A stretch of 64,000 nucleotides of DNA from Parachlorella kessleri. Lineage: Eukaryota > Chlorophyta > Trebouxiophyceae > Chlorellales > Chlorellaceae. Location of the stretch: NCBI GenBank assembly GCA_001598975.1, contig BBXU01000486.1, positions 1 through 64,000 on the forward strand. Reading direction: 5' to 3'. The position numbers were made by a program, and so were the translations under genes. The notes under the pieces were generated by a model, which saw only the letters and a program-made list of their open reading frames with translations, made no database searches and was not told the DNA's origin. Positions 12,231-23,509 of this stretch are shown here, in pieces. The first letter of the stretch is position 1. Each line of letters opens with the position of its first letter.

Positions 12231-14180
12231 ATGTCCTTGATACTCATGTGTGGGCAACCATGCAGCGGCAAGACCGCCGTTGCAAGGCAGCTGGCAGACA
12301 TGCTTCGGGCCAAGGGCCTGGAGGTGTTGCTTATAGATGAGGAATCGTTGCACCTGCACAGAAACGAAGCCTACCGAGGTGCGCCATATGCATTCTGGCC
12401 CTGGTCAGCAGGGTACTAAGCTGCCGCTCCCCACAGCTCTACATTAAGCTGACAGGGTTAGGTCCCACTTTCAGGTCGTTGTTTGGGCCCTTCTGTGCTC
12501 ACCCCTCACCCCTGAGTACTATAACAGTGGTGGGCATCCCTTTGCAGACGGCCACGCGGAGAAGAACACTCGAGGCCTGCTGAAAGCCACGACTGACCGC
12601 AGCTTGACAAAGTGGCGTTTTGTGGTTCTGGATTCCCTGAACAACATTAAAGGCTACCGCTACGAGCTCTGGTGTGTGGCACGCCAGGCGGCAACTCGCT
12701 ACTGTGTCGTCCACGTAGACACTCCTGCTGAGACCTGCCGGCAATGGAACAGCACCAGGGAGGCACCTGTGCAGTACGAGGAGCGCCTACTTGACGACCT
12801 GTGTGGCAGGTCAGTTGTGCGCCCTAATATGTCCCTTTTGCAGGTAGTCCTTGGGTACCTCTTGTGTCGCAGCTGCTTGGCCTGGGGGAGACTTTTTGCT
12901 GGAAGGTTGGGGGCTGTCAGGCAGGCAGGGGCGGATGTTGCGTCCTGATAAGGAACTAGGCTTGTGTACATGTATGAGCTACCTGGTTGGCAACAAGCAA
13001 GGTCGACACCAGTACAGAGCTTTGAGCTGTGCATGGGCGCCAGTGGCAGCCTGCCGTTCAGCACTACGATTGGTTCAACAAGTGCTGCAGATTTGAGCGG
13101 CCAGACTCGCGCAACCGTTGGGATGCTCCCCTCTTCACAGTCCATCCCCTGCTTGGGCAAGACCACATACAGCGGCAGCTTGAAGCAGTGGTTCTAGCCC
13201 TCACGGATGAGGCTGCCGGGGGTCCTGTGAGCCGCATGCAGCAGGGGCCAGTTGCCAAGCAGCTGGTGCCCAACATCGCCACTGACTGTGGACCCGGGGC
13301 GGCAGGTGAGTGGCCTTGCAGAGATGTGTAGGGGGATTGAATGGCCGACGTGCAGGTGGGCCTGCCACTGTGGAAAGACTGATGTGGGTGCGCCAGCTCG
13401 TAACCTGATTGCAGCCCTTCAAGTGCCCTGTGAGGAGACAAGTGTGCGCCTGTGCGTGGTCTTGACCCGCAGTTTGGCCAGGAGCGGCCAGAGGGCGGTG
13501 CGTCAGCCAGAGGTCATGTTGCTGCCCTGACCTGCAGCCACCAACACGCTTTTTGAAGTAGACCGCGCGACCCAGGCCATTGTAGACCAGTTAGCCGCAG
13601 CTCAGGCAGCAGCGGGGGTAGCGCCTGTGGGGGTGGCGGCCTTTGACGAGGAGGGCCTCCAACCTTTGCAATTACAGCGGCCGGTAAGGTGTAGTTACAA
13701 TGCAAAAATTGTTGGTTACGTATGATACATGCTAGCAAAGCTGGCACGTTGCGTGGGGGGAGAGAAGAGAGGTCCCAATCTTTGTAGGATGTGCCAGACA
13801 TGTGTTGAGGCTGAGCTGCTGTCCACCCATGGGTGCTGCACATGGACTGCTCAAAGTCTTGTTGCGCGGCGAGCTGCTGTGTCCTGGAGTCCCCTCCATG
13901 GCACCAGCCCCATGGCACGTCTCACGCTGTGAGCCACTGTGAAGGGTTGCCAGCCATTCTGGTCCAAGTCCCAATTGGGCCCATTCAGTGCAAGGCAGTA
14001 GAGTGTCCAGTGGTGATGTATTGCAGCCTGGCTGCCATGCAGGTGACGCTGCCAGAGCTACGGCGGCATAAGCGGGCCTTCATGAAGCTGGCAACAAACC
14101 TGACATTCAACAGAGTGCATGACGCAGCTACAGCGCGGCGGCTGTTTGTTGGCTACTTGAGGGAACAGCTAGCGCAGTAG
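12231..14180 (+). CDS. KTI12: KTI12-like P-loop protein (Elongator-associated)
   Basis: Five exons: 12231-12378, 12548-12809, 13091-13305, 13538-13683 and 14043-14180, all phase-consistent, 302 residues, which is the usual KTI12 length. The N-terminus LILMCGQPCSGKTAVAR is a Walker A P-loop. It is followed by RGLLKATTDRSL, then VVLDSLNNIKGYRYELWC, which matches the KTI12/PSTK family block DSxNYIKGFRYELYC. Later come RWDAPLFTVHP and the C-terminal VTLPELRRHKRAFMKLA, both typical. KTI12 binds Elongator and tRNA and is needed for tRNA wobble-uridine modification; in plants the homologue is DRL1/ELO4. It is expected to act in the cytosol and nucleus. Divergent from secreted copy B, convergent with the aspartyl protease gene. 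Confidence 0.92.
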
Positions 14181-14672
14181 GAGTGTGTGTATGTGCTTAC
14201 CTTAGCTGCTGACTTGCAGAGTATTAACAATCCTGCTTCTGCTACCCTCTTCGAACCCTTCTTCCGAGTTATGCATTGCGTTCCTACATTTAAATCACGC
14301 TTTCGTGGGCTGGTGTGTCATGTCATGCGCTGCATTTTGCATCTCACCCCCCTTGGAATTGAAATTACCTAGCTCCGCCAGAAGACCGCACTGCATGGGA
14401 AGCATCTGCCTTGAATGACAGTGTCCTTATTCTGCGCCGACAGATTGGCACGATCAACTCCAAACTCCGTGCGACTTGAGACAGCTTCCAGGCGAGCTGC
14501 ACGCCCACCAAAAGCCATGCACAGCACGGACAACTTGTCTCGAGATTCCTACATCAATTCTTGGCAACAAACCACCTGGCACTTACTTCTCCAAATCCAA
14601 AATCGCGGTGAATGTCCGCGTTCAGTTTGCAGTGCTGCCTTCCCGCCTGTCCTCCCATAGCGCCACCACTAT
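14181..14672. other. Convergent 3' region, no gene seen
   Basis: About 490 bp between the stop codons of KTI12 (+) and the aspartyl protease (-). It should contain both 3' UTRs. Nothing else is visible. Confidence 0.5.
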
Positions 14673-16976
14673 TTACGCCTTGCTGACCAGCACCTCCCGA
14701 GCACGGCCCCTCAGCCCCGCCCCCGCCCCGACCACCACGCGCCGCTGCGACAGCACATCCAGCCCAATCAGCGCCGCCGGCCCGTTGAATGGCTTCCTGC
14801 CATCGCCCAGCAGCTGGGAGAAGGCGGGCAGGTCGCCCACGGCCACCTGCACCTCCTTCCACGGCTTCCAGCCAGAGGGAGGGGGGTCGAAGCTCAGGCC
14901 CCCCCTGGCGTCCTTGTTTGGCTTGCCCACAAAGGTGAGTCGCACGTTGGTCATGGGCAGCACCTGGGGCTTTCCGTCCACCCCCAGGATGGCCACGCCG
15001 TTCTTGGGCGGCTTGCCGGGGGGGCCGTACACGGGGCTGCCCTGCGGCGGTAGCCCCGCCAGGGCCGCTGCCTGCCAGTTGATGGCCGAGAAGGACGCGC
15101 CACAGTCGAGGATGCCCACGAATGGCTGCAACGGAAGGGGCCATGACGAGCCAGCATGAGCAAGGGAGTCCGTGAAGATGCAGCAGCCAGCAGCCTTGTC
15201 AGTGCCCTTCACCATTATGCCTCATCTGTTCCCTTTGCCGCCACCCTCCAACACCAACAGCCGGCAGCCCTGGTGGGTGCATGCCCATGCGGGGCAGGTG
15301 TGGGAATATGAACGTGTACAATCAACAAGCCTGCCCAGCCATGCCACATAGGGAGACCCAGACCTACATTGCAGACATCGACACTACCTGCCATGCCCAT
15401 CGGATTCCCCCGCTACTTGCAGCTGTTATTGGGGCATGCCTTCCTTCCTGTACCAAGTCAGTTGGCCCCTTGGGGGACTCACGGCAGCATGGTCAGGTGG
15501 CGGTACGCTCTTAGACTAGATTAGATGGCCCCTGACGTACCTGGCCACCCCTGGCAGCAGCCTCCGGCGACGTCACCCGGATGCCCAGGATCCCCGTCTC
15601 GTTCAGCACGGCAGCGGGGATGTCCACCAGGCCTGCGGAGGCGGCCTCACCGATGCCCTCCCCCGGGCGGAAGAAGCGGATTCGCTGCTTGGGGAAGTCA
15701 AAGTCGACGTCAAAGTTCTCTAGGAGCTCCTGCAGGCGGAAAGGGGGTCCGTAAGGTCACGTAATGCTTACAAGTCACAGCCAACATTACCCAGTCAGCT
15801 CTTCAGAGGCCTAATCCTGCAATAAGTCAGCAACTATCGCTACTAAAAGGCTTTTGCACTGCTTAGTGGCTAAAGGCCCTTCCCCACCTCCCTTGCAAGC
15901 CTTCCCCTGCCCCATGCACGCTATGTAGTGATAGTAGACCCCACAACAGCAAACTACACAAGCGCAGCAATTGCCTCAGTCCAAGTCAGGCCCAACACCA
16001 ACGTAGTGCAGGCTCCACGCACCATGCCGAGCATGCCCTCCACTGGGTCATGATCTGGGTCCATGTGCTGCTGCAAGAAGTCTGTGACCACAGCAGACAG
16101 TGAAGGCAGCTCCAGATCTTCAGCACCCACCAGCCTAGCACCTGCAGCACTGACACAGATTTTGAACACCCTCCTCAAGGTTCATACAGTCACTGCATGG
16201 TTACATTAATGCAAGGCTTGGCAGGCAGGGCTTCCCCTTTGATAGCTGAGGAAGATGCCAGACCCTGTGTGTGCCCTCGCACACACAGGGCAATCTGACA
16301 AGGCGAGGTGTGCAGTGTATGCAGATTATCGCTGCAAGAAGGAGCTGTCCTTGGTACTACAACAAAGATGTTTTGCCAGCTGCCAGCTGTGCACCCGCTG
16401 ACCATGCTCTGCCAGCAGGACCTCTCTACATACCTGAGAGCGACACCAGCTCTGCCCCCTGGGCTAAGGCACCCCCCGCACCCAGGCCCTGCCCGATCAC
16501 TTGGCGGGAGGGGGGGATGTCCAGCGCTTGCCGCAAGTGGGGTGTGATGAGCTCTGCTGTTAGACCAGTATCCACCATGAAGTCAAAGGGCCCTCGGTTA
16601 CCCACTTTGAGCTGAAGCAGGACATAGTCTCTGCCGACAGTGCCCTTTGGCAAGCGTAGCCTGCAGGCAGTTCAGACTTCAACCTTGGGTGCACCACTGA
16701 GGTTGACATATGACAGACAAGAAGCACTTACACAGCAGCAGACTCCTAGGACACTTAAGATGCACACAACCGCGCCAGGGAGCCAGTATAGTGCCTTGTG
16801 GCAGTACCTTAACCAGTTACAGGTGCCGGACGTCCAACCTACCTTCTCATTGGCTGATCAAGGATAGGGCGAGCCGTTGCTGCATGGGCTGGTGGGTGGG
16901 GCAAAGCAAGCAAGGGTGCAGATAAAAGCAGGCCTCGCCTTTGTAGGCTCAGGGGGTGTTGCGGGCCTGCCACCAT
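14673..16976 (-). CDS. Retropepsin-like aspartyl protease with twin-arginine-type signal
   Basis: Five exons: 16976-16843, 16660-16434, 16141-16023, 15729-15541 and 15125-14673, all phase-matched, 373 residues. The first exon reads MVAGPQHPLSLQRRG followed by LLLSAPLLALPHPPAHAATA: an RR pair, a hydrophobic core and an AHA-A cleavage site, as in thylakoid-lumen Tat signals. The first catalytic-type motif is FMVDTGLTAELITPHL in exon 2; the second is GILDCGASFSAINW in exon 5, with Cys where Thr or Ser is usual. Between them are the blocks VEGMLGMELLENFDVDFDFP and VLNETGILGIRV. The two motifs in one chain suggest a pseudo-dimeric fold of the retropepsin type found in plants and algae. Chloroplast location is inferred; the part before RR is short for a full transit peptide, so an upstream start is possible. 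Substrate unknown. Confidence 0.75.
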
Positions 16977-17187
16977 CACGATCAAGGCGTCCCTAGCAAC
17001 GTAGGTAAGGCAGGTTGATGGGGAGGCAGTTTGGAGTTGTGAATCTCACGAGGCTAGGAGGATGACGGTGACACCTTCCAGCCAGCAGATGCTGACTGGA
17101 CACTGGGCAGGGCGCCAGGAAACAAACGATAACCAAACCAAAGCTTAGTTACTAAGGGCGGTACTTTGGGTGTGTAATGACTGCGCC

Positions 17188-17199
17188 TTTATATATAAA
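17188..17199 (-). promoter_or_regulatory. TATA box candidate of the aspartyl protease gene
   Basis: The 12-bp palindrome TTTATATATAAA lies about 212 bp upstream of the protease start codon on the minus strand. That spacing fits a TATA box plus a 5' UTR of about 180 bp. Being palindromic it could also read the other way, but no gene starts close by on the plus strand. Confidence 0.4.
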
Positions 17200-17284
17200 C
17201 GTGACGGGTGTTCGGAGTAAAGCCACACCTGTGGTTCCCCAGCTGGCCCGGTCTAGTCAGAGATGCGCTGACCAATATTAGCAT

Positions 17285-17390
17285 GGGTGGCAGGTAGTGC
17301 GAACAGGGAGTTGAGCTGGGCTGGACTGGACGGAACTGACCGGGCTGAATGCAGAATGAGCCTGAGCCAATATAACGAGAAGCAGTGGTT
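17285..17390 (+). repeat. Dispersed GGTGGCAGGTAGTGCGAACAG element, copy 1
   Basis: Begins GGGTGGCAGGTAGTGCGAAC, continues with GAGCTGGGCTGGACTGGAC and ends near GAGCCTGAGCC. It is nearly identical over its first 50 bp to the inverted copy at 24690-24772. Intergenic location. Confidence 0.65.
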
Positions 17391-17737
17391 CTTCCGCCTT
17401 GCAACTTCTGTTACCGTTGTGTGCCACGCGAAAGCAGCCCTTTCACTTATGCAAAGCAATAAAGCAAATCACTCTGCACGCCAACCGTTCATGTGACACA
17501 CAAATTTTGGTGCTAGGGAGTTCAACGGCTATGCAACTGCATATTTGGCAGTTCGGAGTTAGCAAACAGGATGCACCTCAGAGAAAACAACAGTTCAAAA
17601 GGTCGCCAACCCTAGCCTGCACCAAAATTGCTGATGGTGGTAAGCATGCAAACAGAGGATGTGCAGCTGCAGACAATGCTCGGTGCCTAGTCACAATATC
17701 CCACAGATGGCAGTGTTCACAACTGAGACGAGCCACC

Positions 17738-17745
17738 ATATATAC
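17738..17745 (+). promoter_or_regulatory. TATA box candidate upstream of the Cys-rich ORF
   Basis: ATATATAC lies about 35-40 bp before the ATG at 17779. If functional it would give a very short 5' UTR. It is the only obvious core-promoter signal next to this ORF. Confidence 0.35.
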
Positions 17746-17778
17746 ACGACAAACACTGACACACAAATAATCAGCATA

Positions 17779-17922
17779 ATGGCAACCCCATGCTGCAACA
17801 ACAAACGCTGCTGCTGCGATCGCTACTGTTGCAACCATGTCGCGCCCGGACTTTGCGCTCCCTGCGCCAAGCTATTTGTTGCTGGCAGGGCTGAGTGGGA
17901 CACTGAGCAGCAGGCGGCTTAG
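17779..17922 (+). CDS. Small Cys-rich ORF, metallothionein-like composition (candidate)
   Basis: An intronless 47-codon frame. The first half carries nine cysteines clustered as CC, CCC, CC, C and C within about 25 residues (MATPCCNNKRCCCDRYCC, then GLCAPC). The second half has none and ends in EWDTEQQAA. The composition recalls metal-binding small proteins such as metallothioneins, but I recognise no family signature, and the CxC pairs typical of metallothioneins are missing. A TATA-like ATATATAC precedes it by about 35 bp. It sits between the 5' side of the protease gene and the 3' end of the zinc-ribbon gene. It could be a chance frame; transcript evidence would decide. Confidence 0.35.
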   Translation: MATPCCNNKRCCCDRYCCNHVAPGLCAPCAKLFVAGRAEWDTEQQAA

Positions 17923-18188
17923 TGTTCGAAGTGCTGCAGGTAGCCCTCTGCACAGGCAGCTTGCTGCTCCGCGTTGCTAACACCACCATCCGCAGGGAGG
18001 CCGTAAGGGACCTCTGCTGGAGCCCCGCCTGCAGTCATGCATAAACCTGGGGAGGTGGTGCACAGTGCGAATGGAGAACCAGTACTGGAACCTAGGCACC
18101 GACCCCAACCTGCTCACGAGACACCTGGTGTGCGCTTGGATTGGCTCAGGGTGGCGGCAGCAATTCTGTGCTTGTGCCAACAGCCCCG

Positions 18189-21100
18189 TCAGCCTTTGCG
18201 CGCACCTGTCCCATGGCTGTGCGCTCCCACCGCTGCATGCATGGCAGAGGTGCCACCCTCGCCAGGGTCACTACACGCCATGCCAAGTATTGCTGGAGCC
18301 GAGGCAGCAGGCTCGGCAGCCACAGGACCGGCAGCTGCAGGAGGCTCAGAGGCAGCCCTTGGGTGGGCAGAGACCGCTGAGAGGGGCCCTGGCGACTGCC
18401 CTAGAGCAGCAGCCGTGTACTGCCAGGGTGCTGGTGCGGCATCCCGCAGCCCAGCTGCTGTAGCCGCCGCCACAGCTGAATCTGTGTAGTGTTGCCGCGC
18501 TTCCGGCACCTCCTCGACTGTGGCTTCTCTGTAAGCCTCCTGCTGCTGGGGCTGCTGCTGCTGCACTTCATGCTGGTGAGAGGCTCCCCCATCCTGGTAG
18601 GCTGCAGCGGGTGCATCACCGCCAGCCCCCCCAGCCTCGCAACCATACACCTGGGCCCCTTGCTCGCCCGCCTGCTGTGCCGCCGTTGCAGCGGCCGCCA
18701 TGGCTGCAGTGTACTGCTGGTAAGCCGCTGCCTCAAACTCCTGAGCCCCTGAAGCAGCTGGCAAGTAGCCTTGCTGGGCAGCTGCCGCAGCGGCATACTC
18801 ATGCCCGGGCACTGCCCCTGCTGCTGCCGCTGCCTGGGCATATTGTGAATACTCCTGTGCGGCTGCAGCATACTCATCCCCAGCGTACTGCTGTTGTTGT
18901 GCTGCTGCATAATCAGCACTCGGCACCCCATTGGCATCATAATGCTGCGCTGCAGCAGCAGCAGCTGCCGCTGCAGCAGCCTGCAGAGCAAAATCAATTC
19001 ACTTTCATGAGGAAGCACAAGACCGAAGCCACTGCGTCATGCACAGATCATAGTTTTGCGCTGTCATTGCCGGCGGAGGCTGTTCCCATTTCTTTCCCTG
19101 AGTACTAGACAAGCTGTGCTTACATAGCAGCAACAACACAAAGGGCCTGCCATCCCGGCGGGCCACAAGGTCCCTGCCGCACCTGCAAGTAGTGTGCGGC
19201 ATACTCCTGGGCCGAGCCGTAGTTGCCCGCATAGTCCTGCTGGACAGACGCATCGTACGGCTGGCCAGTTGCGGGGTCAAAATGCTGGCCCGTTGCGGGG
19301 TCATAATGCGCACCAGCAGCCTCGTAAGACTGCTGCGCCTGCACCAAGTTGAATAATGAACATGCACCTCACTGCCCTGGCCCCTTTAGGGTGGTCGGCT
19401 TTGACACCTAGCAGGCAACTTAGACACAGGAGGCGCCCGTGAAGCTCTTGATGGGACAGGTGTGCAAGCCACAAAGCAGAAGGCCAGAGGCCGGCCCAGG
19501 CACGCACCCCTGCGGGGTCGTAGCCCTGCTGGGCTGCCAGCGCATGGTTGTGGTATTCAGCAGCCGCAGCATCATAGCTGGCATCATAATGTCCTGCACG
19601 CACACAGGCATACTGTCATCAATTACTTGTTTGCCATGCCGCAAGGCGACTTGGCATTTAAGGCTGCCTTCCACAGGCCAGGCAAGTGAGCAAGCTAGCA
19701 CACTGATGTGCGACTTCGGTAACCTAAAAAAAAAAAAAAAAAAAAAAACCCGGGAAACCGTGGGGACTCCTGCACCACACTCAGCACACCGCCCTGTGGG
19801 AGCAGGTCACCACCGTTTGCACGTCCACCGACCAACAAACCAGAGGCTGGTCCAGCCAGATGCCCACCTGTTGCCGCCATTGCTGCGGGGTCATACCCGG
19901 GCGGCACGTAGCCCTCTGCTGGGTAGTATCCTTCAGGGTAGTGCTCATGCACCCTAGCAGCTGCTTCCGCGTACTGCTCATACGACTGCCCAGCTGCCGC
20001 TGCCGCAGCCGCTGCCATCTCCTCGGGCCCATAGCCTGCCATACCCTCATAGCCTGGCGGAACAGAACCCTGGGCATACTCCTGCCCGGCAACCATTTGC
20101 TGCGCTTCCGGACCAGCACAAGCAGCAGCTGTTGCGGCTGCCTCACTTGGATCTCCCAGGCCAGCTGGAGTTCCGTCTGGCGCATAAGCTGGTTGTGACC
20201 CCAGTAGCTGCTGCTGCTCCTGCCCTGTGACATCCTCGCTGCCAGCCGCTGCCGCAGCGTCGCCCGCAGCTGCTGCATGCACCTCCTCGTAGCTTGCGGC
20301 GGCCGCCGGGTCAGACGTGGCCTCGCTCCCGCCTTGCGAGCTTGCCTGCGCCCCTCCTTGCCGTGTAGCCTGCTTCTGGGCACGCAGCTCCGCTCGTCGG
20401 CGCTTCTTGGAAGCGCTGTTGAGCACCGTCGCGCACCTGCACATGGCAGAAGCTGCGTGTGGGGCCTCCCAAGTGGCTACTTTGCCTGTTGCCCTGCTAC
20501 AAGGCGAGCCGCATTGAAAGAAAATCATGTTTCAAAGACAATCAAAACATATAGCATCATGGGCTTGACCACCCTGCCCGCCCAGGCACCACCTGCCCAT
20601 CCAAGCAGCAGCAAATTTGAACCCATTCAGGCTGCATGCAAACCCCACCGCGCCCGCGGCAGCCAGCATACAAACCACTGGGAGGTCCCAGGCTGGGCTA
20701 CTCACGACTTGCAGTAGGAGTAGAGGCCGTCCAGGTTCATCTTGGACTTAAAGTACTGGTCGGCGGGGCGGTCTTCCTTGCAGTGGCGGCATTTCTTCAT
20801 GGTGACTTCCGGGCGCGGCACGTCGGGGCGCTTGGCGCGTGCCAGCTTGTTCAGCTCTTTCTGGCAGGCCTGCACCCAGCCACCCAAGAGACCGTCAACG
20901 AGCAAATCTGACTCCCACTGCTGTACCCTCCTACTCCAACTGACAGAGGAGCATGCACAGCTGGAACATAGATCTCACTGTTTTGTTTGAACAGGCCTGC
21001 AACTTGGCCCTCCACCCACAGCCCAGCTAGTGCGGGGAGCAGCACAGGACAGCCAGACCTGGCGCAGCTGTGGCAGCTGTGCTGCACCACACCGCCCACG

Positions 21101-23509
21101 CTTTGACATTACCCACCTTGCAGTAGGTGCAGAGGCCATCCAGGGAGAGCTTGGACTGAAAGAACTGGCCCGCCTCCTTGTCCACGTTGCAGCGCCGGCA
21201 GAGCTTGTGGCTCACCTTGACCACGACCGGCCCGCTGCGGTCACGCTTGGTGCCGCGCCCCAGCAGCGTCTCGCACTCCTGTGCAAACCCAGACCGTGCT
21301 TGGCGTGGCAAACGGTCACAGCTTAAGGTGCCGGCAAGGAGGCGACATGTGCAGAGTAAAGGCAAGAAGCACGATTCGCAGCAAGATGTTATGGTTTTCA
21401 TGCCCAGCTAGATGCATCCGCTTGCGCCGTGGCATGTCAAGCTATAAATCATAGCCATCCAGCCGAGCCGGGATGCTGCCAGGCAAGCTATCTACTCGGA
21501 GCATCTCTAGCTCGCACCCATGCTGATGCCCCCACGCCATGCTGCCTGCAAGGATGAAGCAGCCAAATCCTCTAGCATGTTTGAATCCCTGCACCCAGTG
21601 TCGCACCCTGCTTCCATCCACCCGCCCACCCACCTTGCAACGGTTCTGCAGCTTATCCGTCTTGTTCTTGGACCGCCGGAACAGGTTCACCGGCTTGACC
21701 AGCATGCAGTGCATGCACTGCTTCTCGGTCAGCACAGGTACCACCTCCATGGCAGGAATGGGAGTCACCGCCGCTGGGTCCATGGCCATCAGCGCAGCAG
21801 GCACAGCGCATGCTGCAGCTGCTGGGTCTGCTGGGTGGCAGGGGTGGCTGCCAGCGTGGCCATCACTCAGCTGAGGTGCCTCGGCGCGGCGCTTGCGGTT
21901 CTCCTCAAGTGCCGCTTTGCAGTCGCTGTGAAATACAGGAGAACACCAGTGGCAGGTTATCACCCAACACCAGGGCGAAAAAAACGCAACACTATGCACA
22001 TGCTGTTTGCTGGGCGACAATAGCCCTGAGAGATTCCACGCTGTACCAGAAAACAGAAAGGCCTCTGCACAAGTCTGTGCCCTGCACCTAGCACTTTAGC
22101 CATGCTTGCTGGTACATCGCACTCCCACCCATGCACCCAAAAGCCAGCACTGGCAGCCAATGCTGTCCTTACTTGCACTGCGCCGCGCGACCCCGCTTCT
22201 TGCCACGCAGCTCTGGAAACTCGTGCAGCGGCTTATCCAGCTTGCACTTAGTGCAGGTCTTGGCCACGGTAGCGCCATCGCCATTTCCCACCTCCTCCCC
22301 GTCGGCCCCAGCCCCAGCCCCAAACATGCCTCCCATCCCCATGCTGGCGAAGGCTGGGTGAGCCATGAGGCCGCTCATGGCTGCCGCTGCCGCCGCGGCT
22401 GCTGCTGCCTGCTGCTGGTAGAAAGCATGATAGGCCTCAGGGGCAAGCCCGGCGCCGCCGTCATGAAGCAGCTGCGCAAACTGTTGAGGATCCATGGAGA
22501 GGGCTGCTGTGGCTGGGTCCAGCTGCATGGCTGCATGCATGGCTGCTGCATGGATGTGGTGGTGGATTGCCACGGGATCTAGCTGAGTGCTAGTATCCTG
22601 GGCTACGGCTGCTGCGGCGGCTGCTGCTGCAGCCATGGCTGCAGCCGTTGCGGCGGCTGCTGCTGCAGCTGCATGTGGGTCAATCTCAAAATGAGCTTGG
22701 GCATGCGGGTCCAGGCCCTGTGCTGCTGCGGCTGCAGTCGCAAACATGGCTGCATGGTGTGCCGCTGCCTGCTCTGGGGACATGTGTGGCAGCAGGTGCG
22801 CTGCCATGGCAGCAGCCTCTGGAGGCAGGCCTGCTGCAGCAGCAGCACTTGCCATGAGTGCTGCAGCTGCTTCAGGGGTCACGTCCGGGTCAAGCTGACC
22901 GTGGTGCAGCTGGGAGCCATCCGCAGCAAGCACGTCATGCGCGTCATGGGGCTCTTGCTGCGCCAGCGGCTCAGGCGCTGCTCCTTCTACTGCGGCTGGT
23001 GCAGCAGCTGCCGCCAGGTGCTGCTGCATGGCAGCCTCGTCCCCAGGAGCCCTCTGTTCCACCAAATCTGGCTGCTCATCACTGGCGGCACCTGCAGGTG
23101 CCTGGCCCTCATTGGCATCCTCAGCCAGCTGCTGACGGTGCGGCGGTTGCTCAGCTGTTACTGCCACTGTGGGTGAGCCCAAGTTCTGCCCCTGATCTTC
23201 AGGGAGGCTGTCCACGACCTGAGCTGCCAGAAGCTCCTGCACCTGCGTCCGCAGCTGCTCGTCAAACATGCAAACCCGGCAGAAAGGGCTGGGCTGCGCT
23301 AGGGTGGTGCCATCGCCCATGACACCGTACTCGCTGAAGGGCCGTTCCTGCTGGCAACGGTGGCATTTGGTAAGCTGCACATCACCAGCTTGTCCTGCTG
23401 GCTCATCTCCAGCGACTCCGACTGCGGCTGCCCGGGCTGCTGAGGCAGCTGCGTCTTTTGCAGCAGGCAAGCTACCACCCTCAGCTCCTGCTGCCGCCTC
23501 CGCGGCCAT
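18189..23509 (-). CDS. Five-module Cys4 zinc-ribbon protein with OCRE-like Ala/Gln/Tyr-rich tail
   Basis: Eight exons: 23509-22173, 21925-21634, 21278-21117, 20869-20706, 20436-19868, 19593-19508, 19338-19183 and 18980-18189; phases agree, about 1185 residues from the ATG at 23509. Five modules follow the pattern CxxC, a short basic segment with K/RP and an aromatic residue, then CxxC: KCHRC/FCRVC, KTCTKC/QCNDC, KQCMHC/RCKEC, KLCRRC/YCKAC and KKCRHC/YCKSC. Modules 4 and 5 share SKLSLDGLCTYCK and SKMNLDGLYSYCK. In modules 2-5 an intron falls inside the final CxxC. Between modules 1 and 2 lie about 300 residues of poly-Ala/Gln sequence. After module 5 come Tyr-Ala repeats and HYDPATGQHFDPATGQPYD, which resembles OCRE octamers of splicing proteins. 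RNA or protein binding is inferred. The true start may lie in an upstream exon (see 23510-24346). Confidence 0.7.
19726..19748 (+). repeat. A23 homopolymer inside an intron
   Basis: A run of 23 A (T on the coding strand of the zinc-ribbon gene) lies in the intron between 19868 and 19593. It could be a simple-sequence tract or the tail of an old retroposed copy; no target-site duplication is evident. Confidence 0.8.

Noticed and set aside
14673..16976. Retrotransposon-derived protease (LTR element remnant)
   Set aside because: It has proper introns, a targeting signal, and no reverse transcriptase, integrase or LTRs nearby; it looks like a host gene.
17285..17390. Dispersed element as a tRNA gene or tRNA-derived SINE head
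   Set aside because: GTGCGAAC superficially resembles a B box, but I could not fold a cloverleaf or find a matching A box at proper spacing.
22560..22690. Ala/Gln codon runs as a CRISPR or satellite array
   Set aside because: They are GCN/CAG codon repeats in frame in the zinc-ribbon protein; no spacers.
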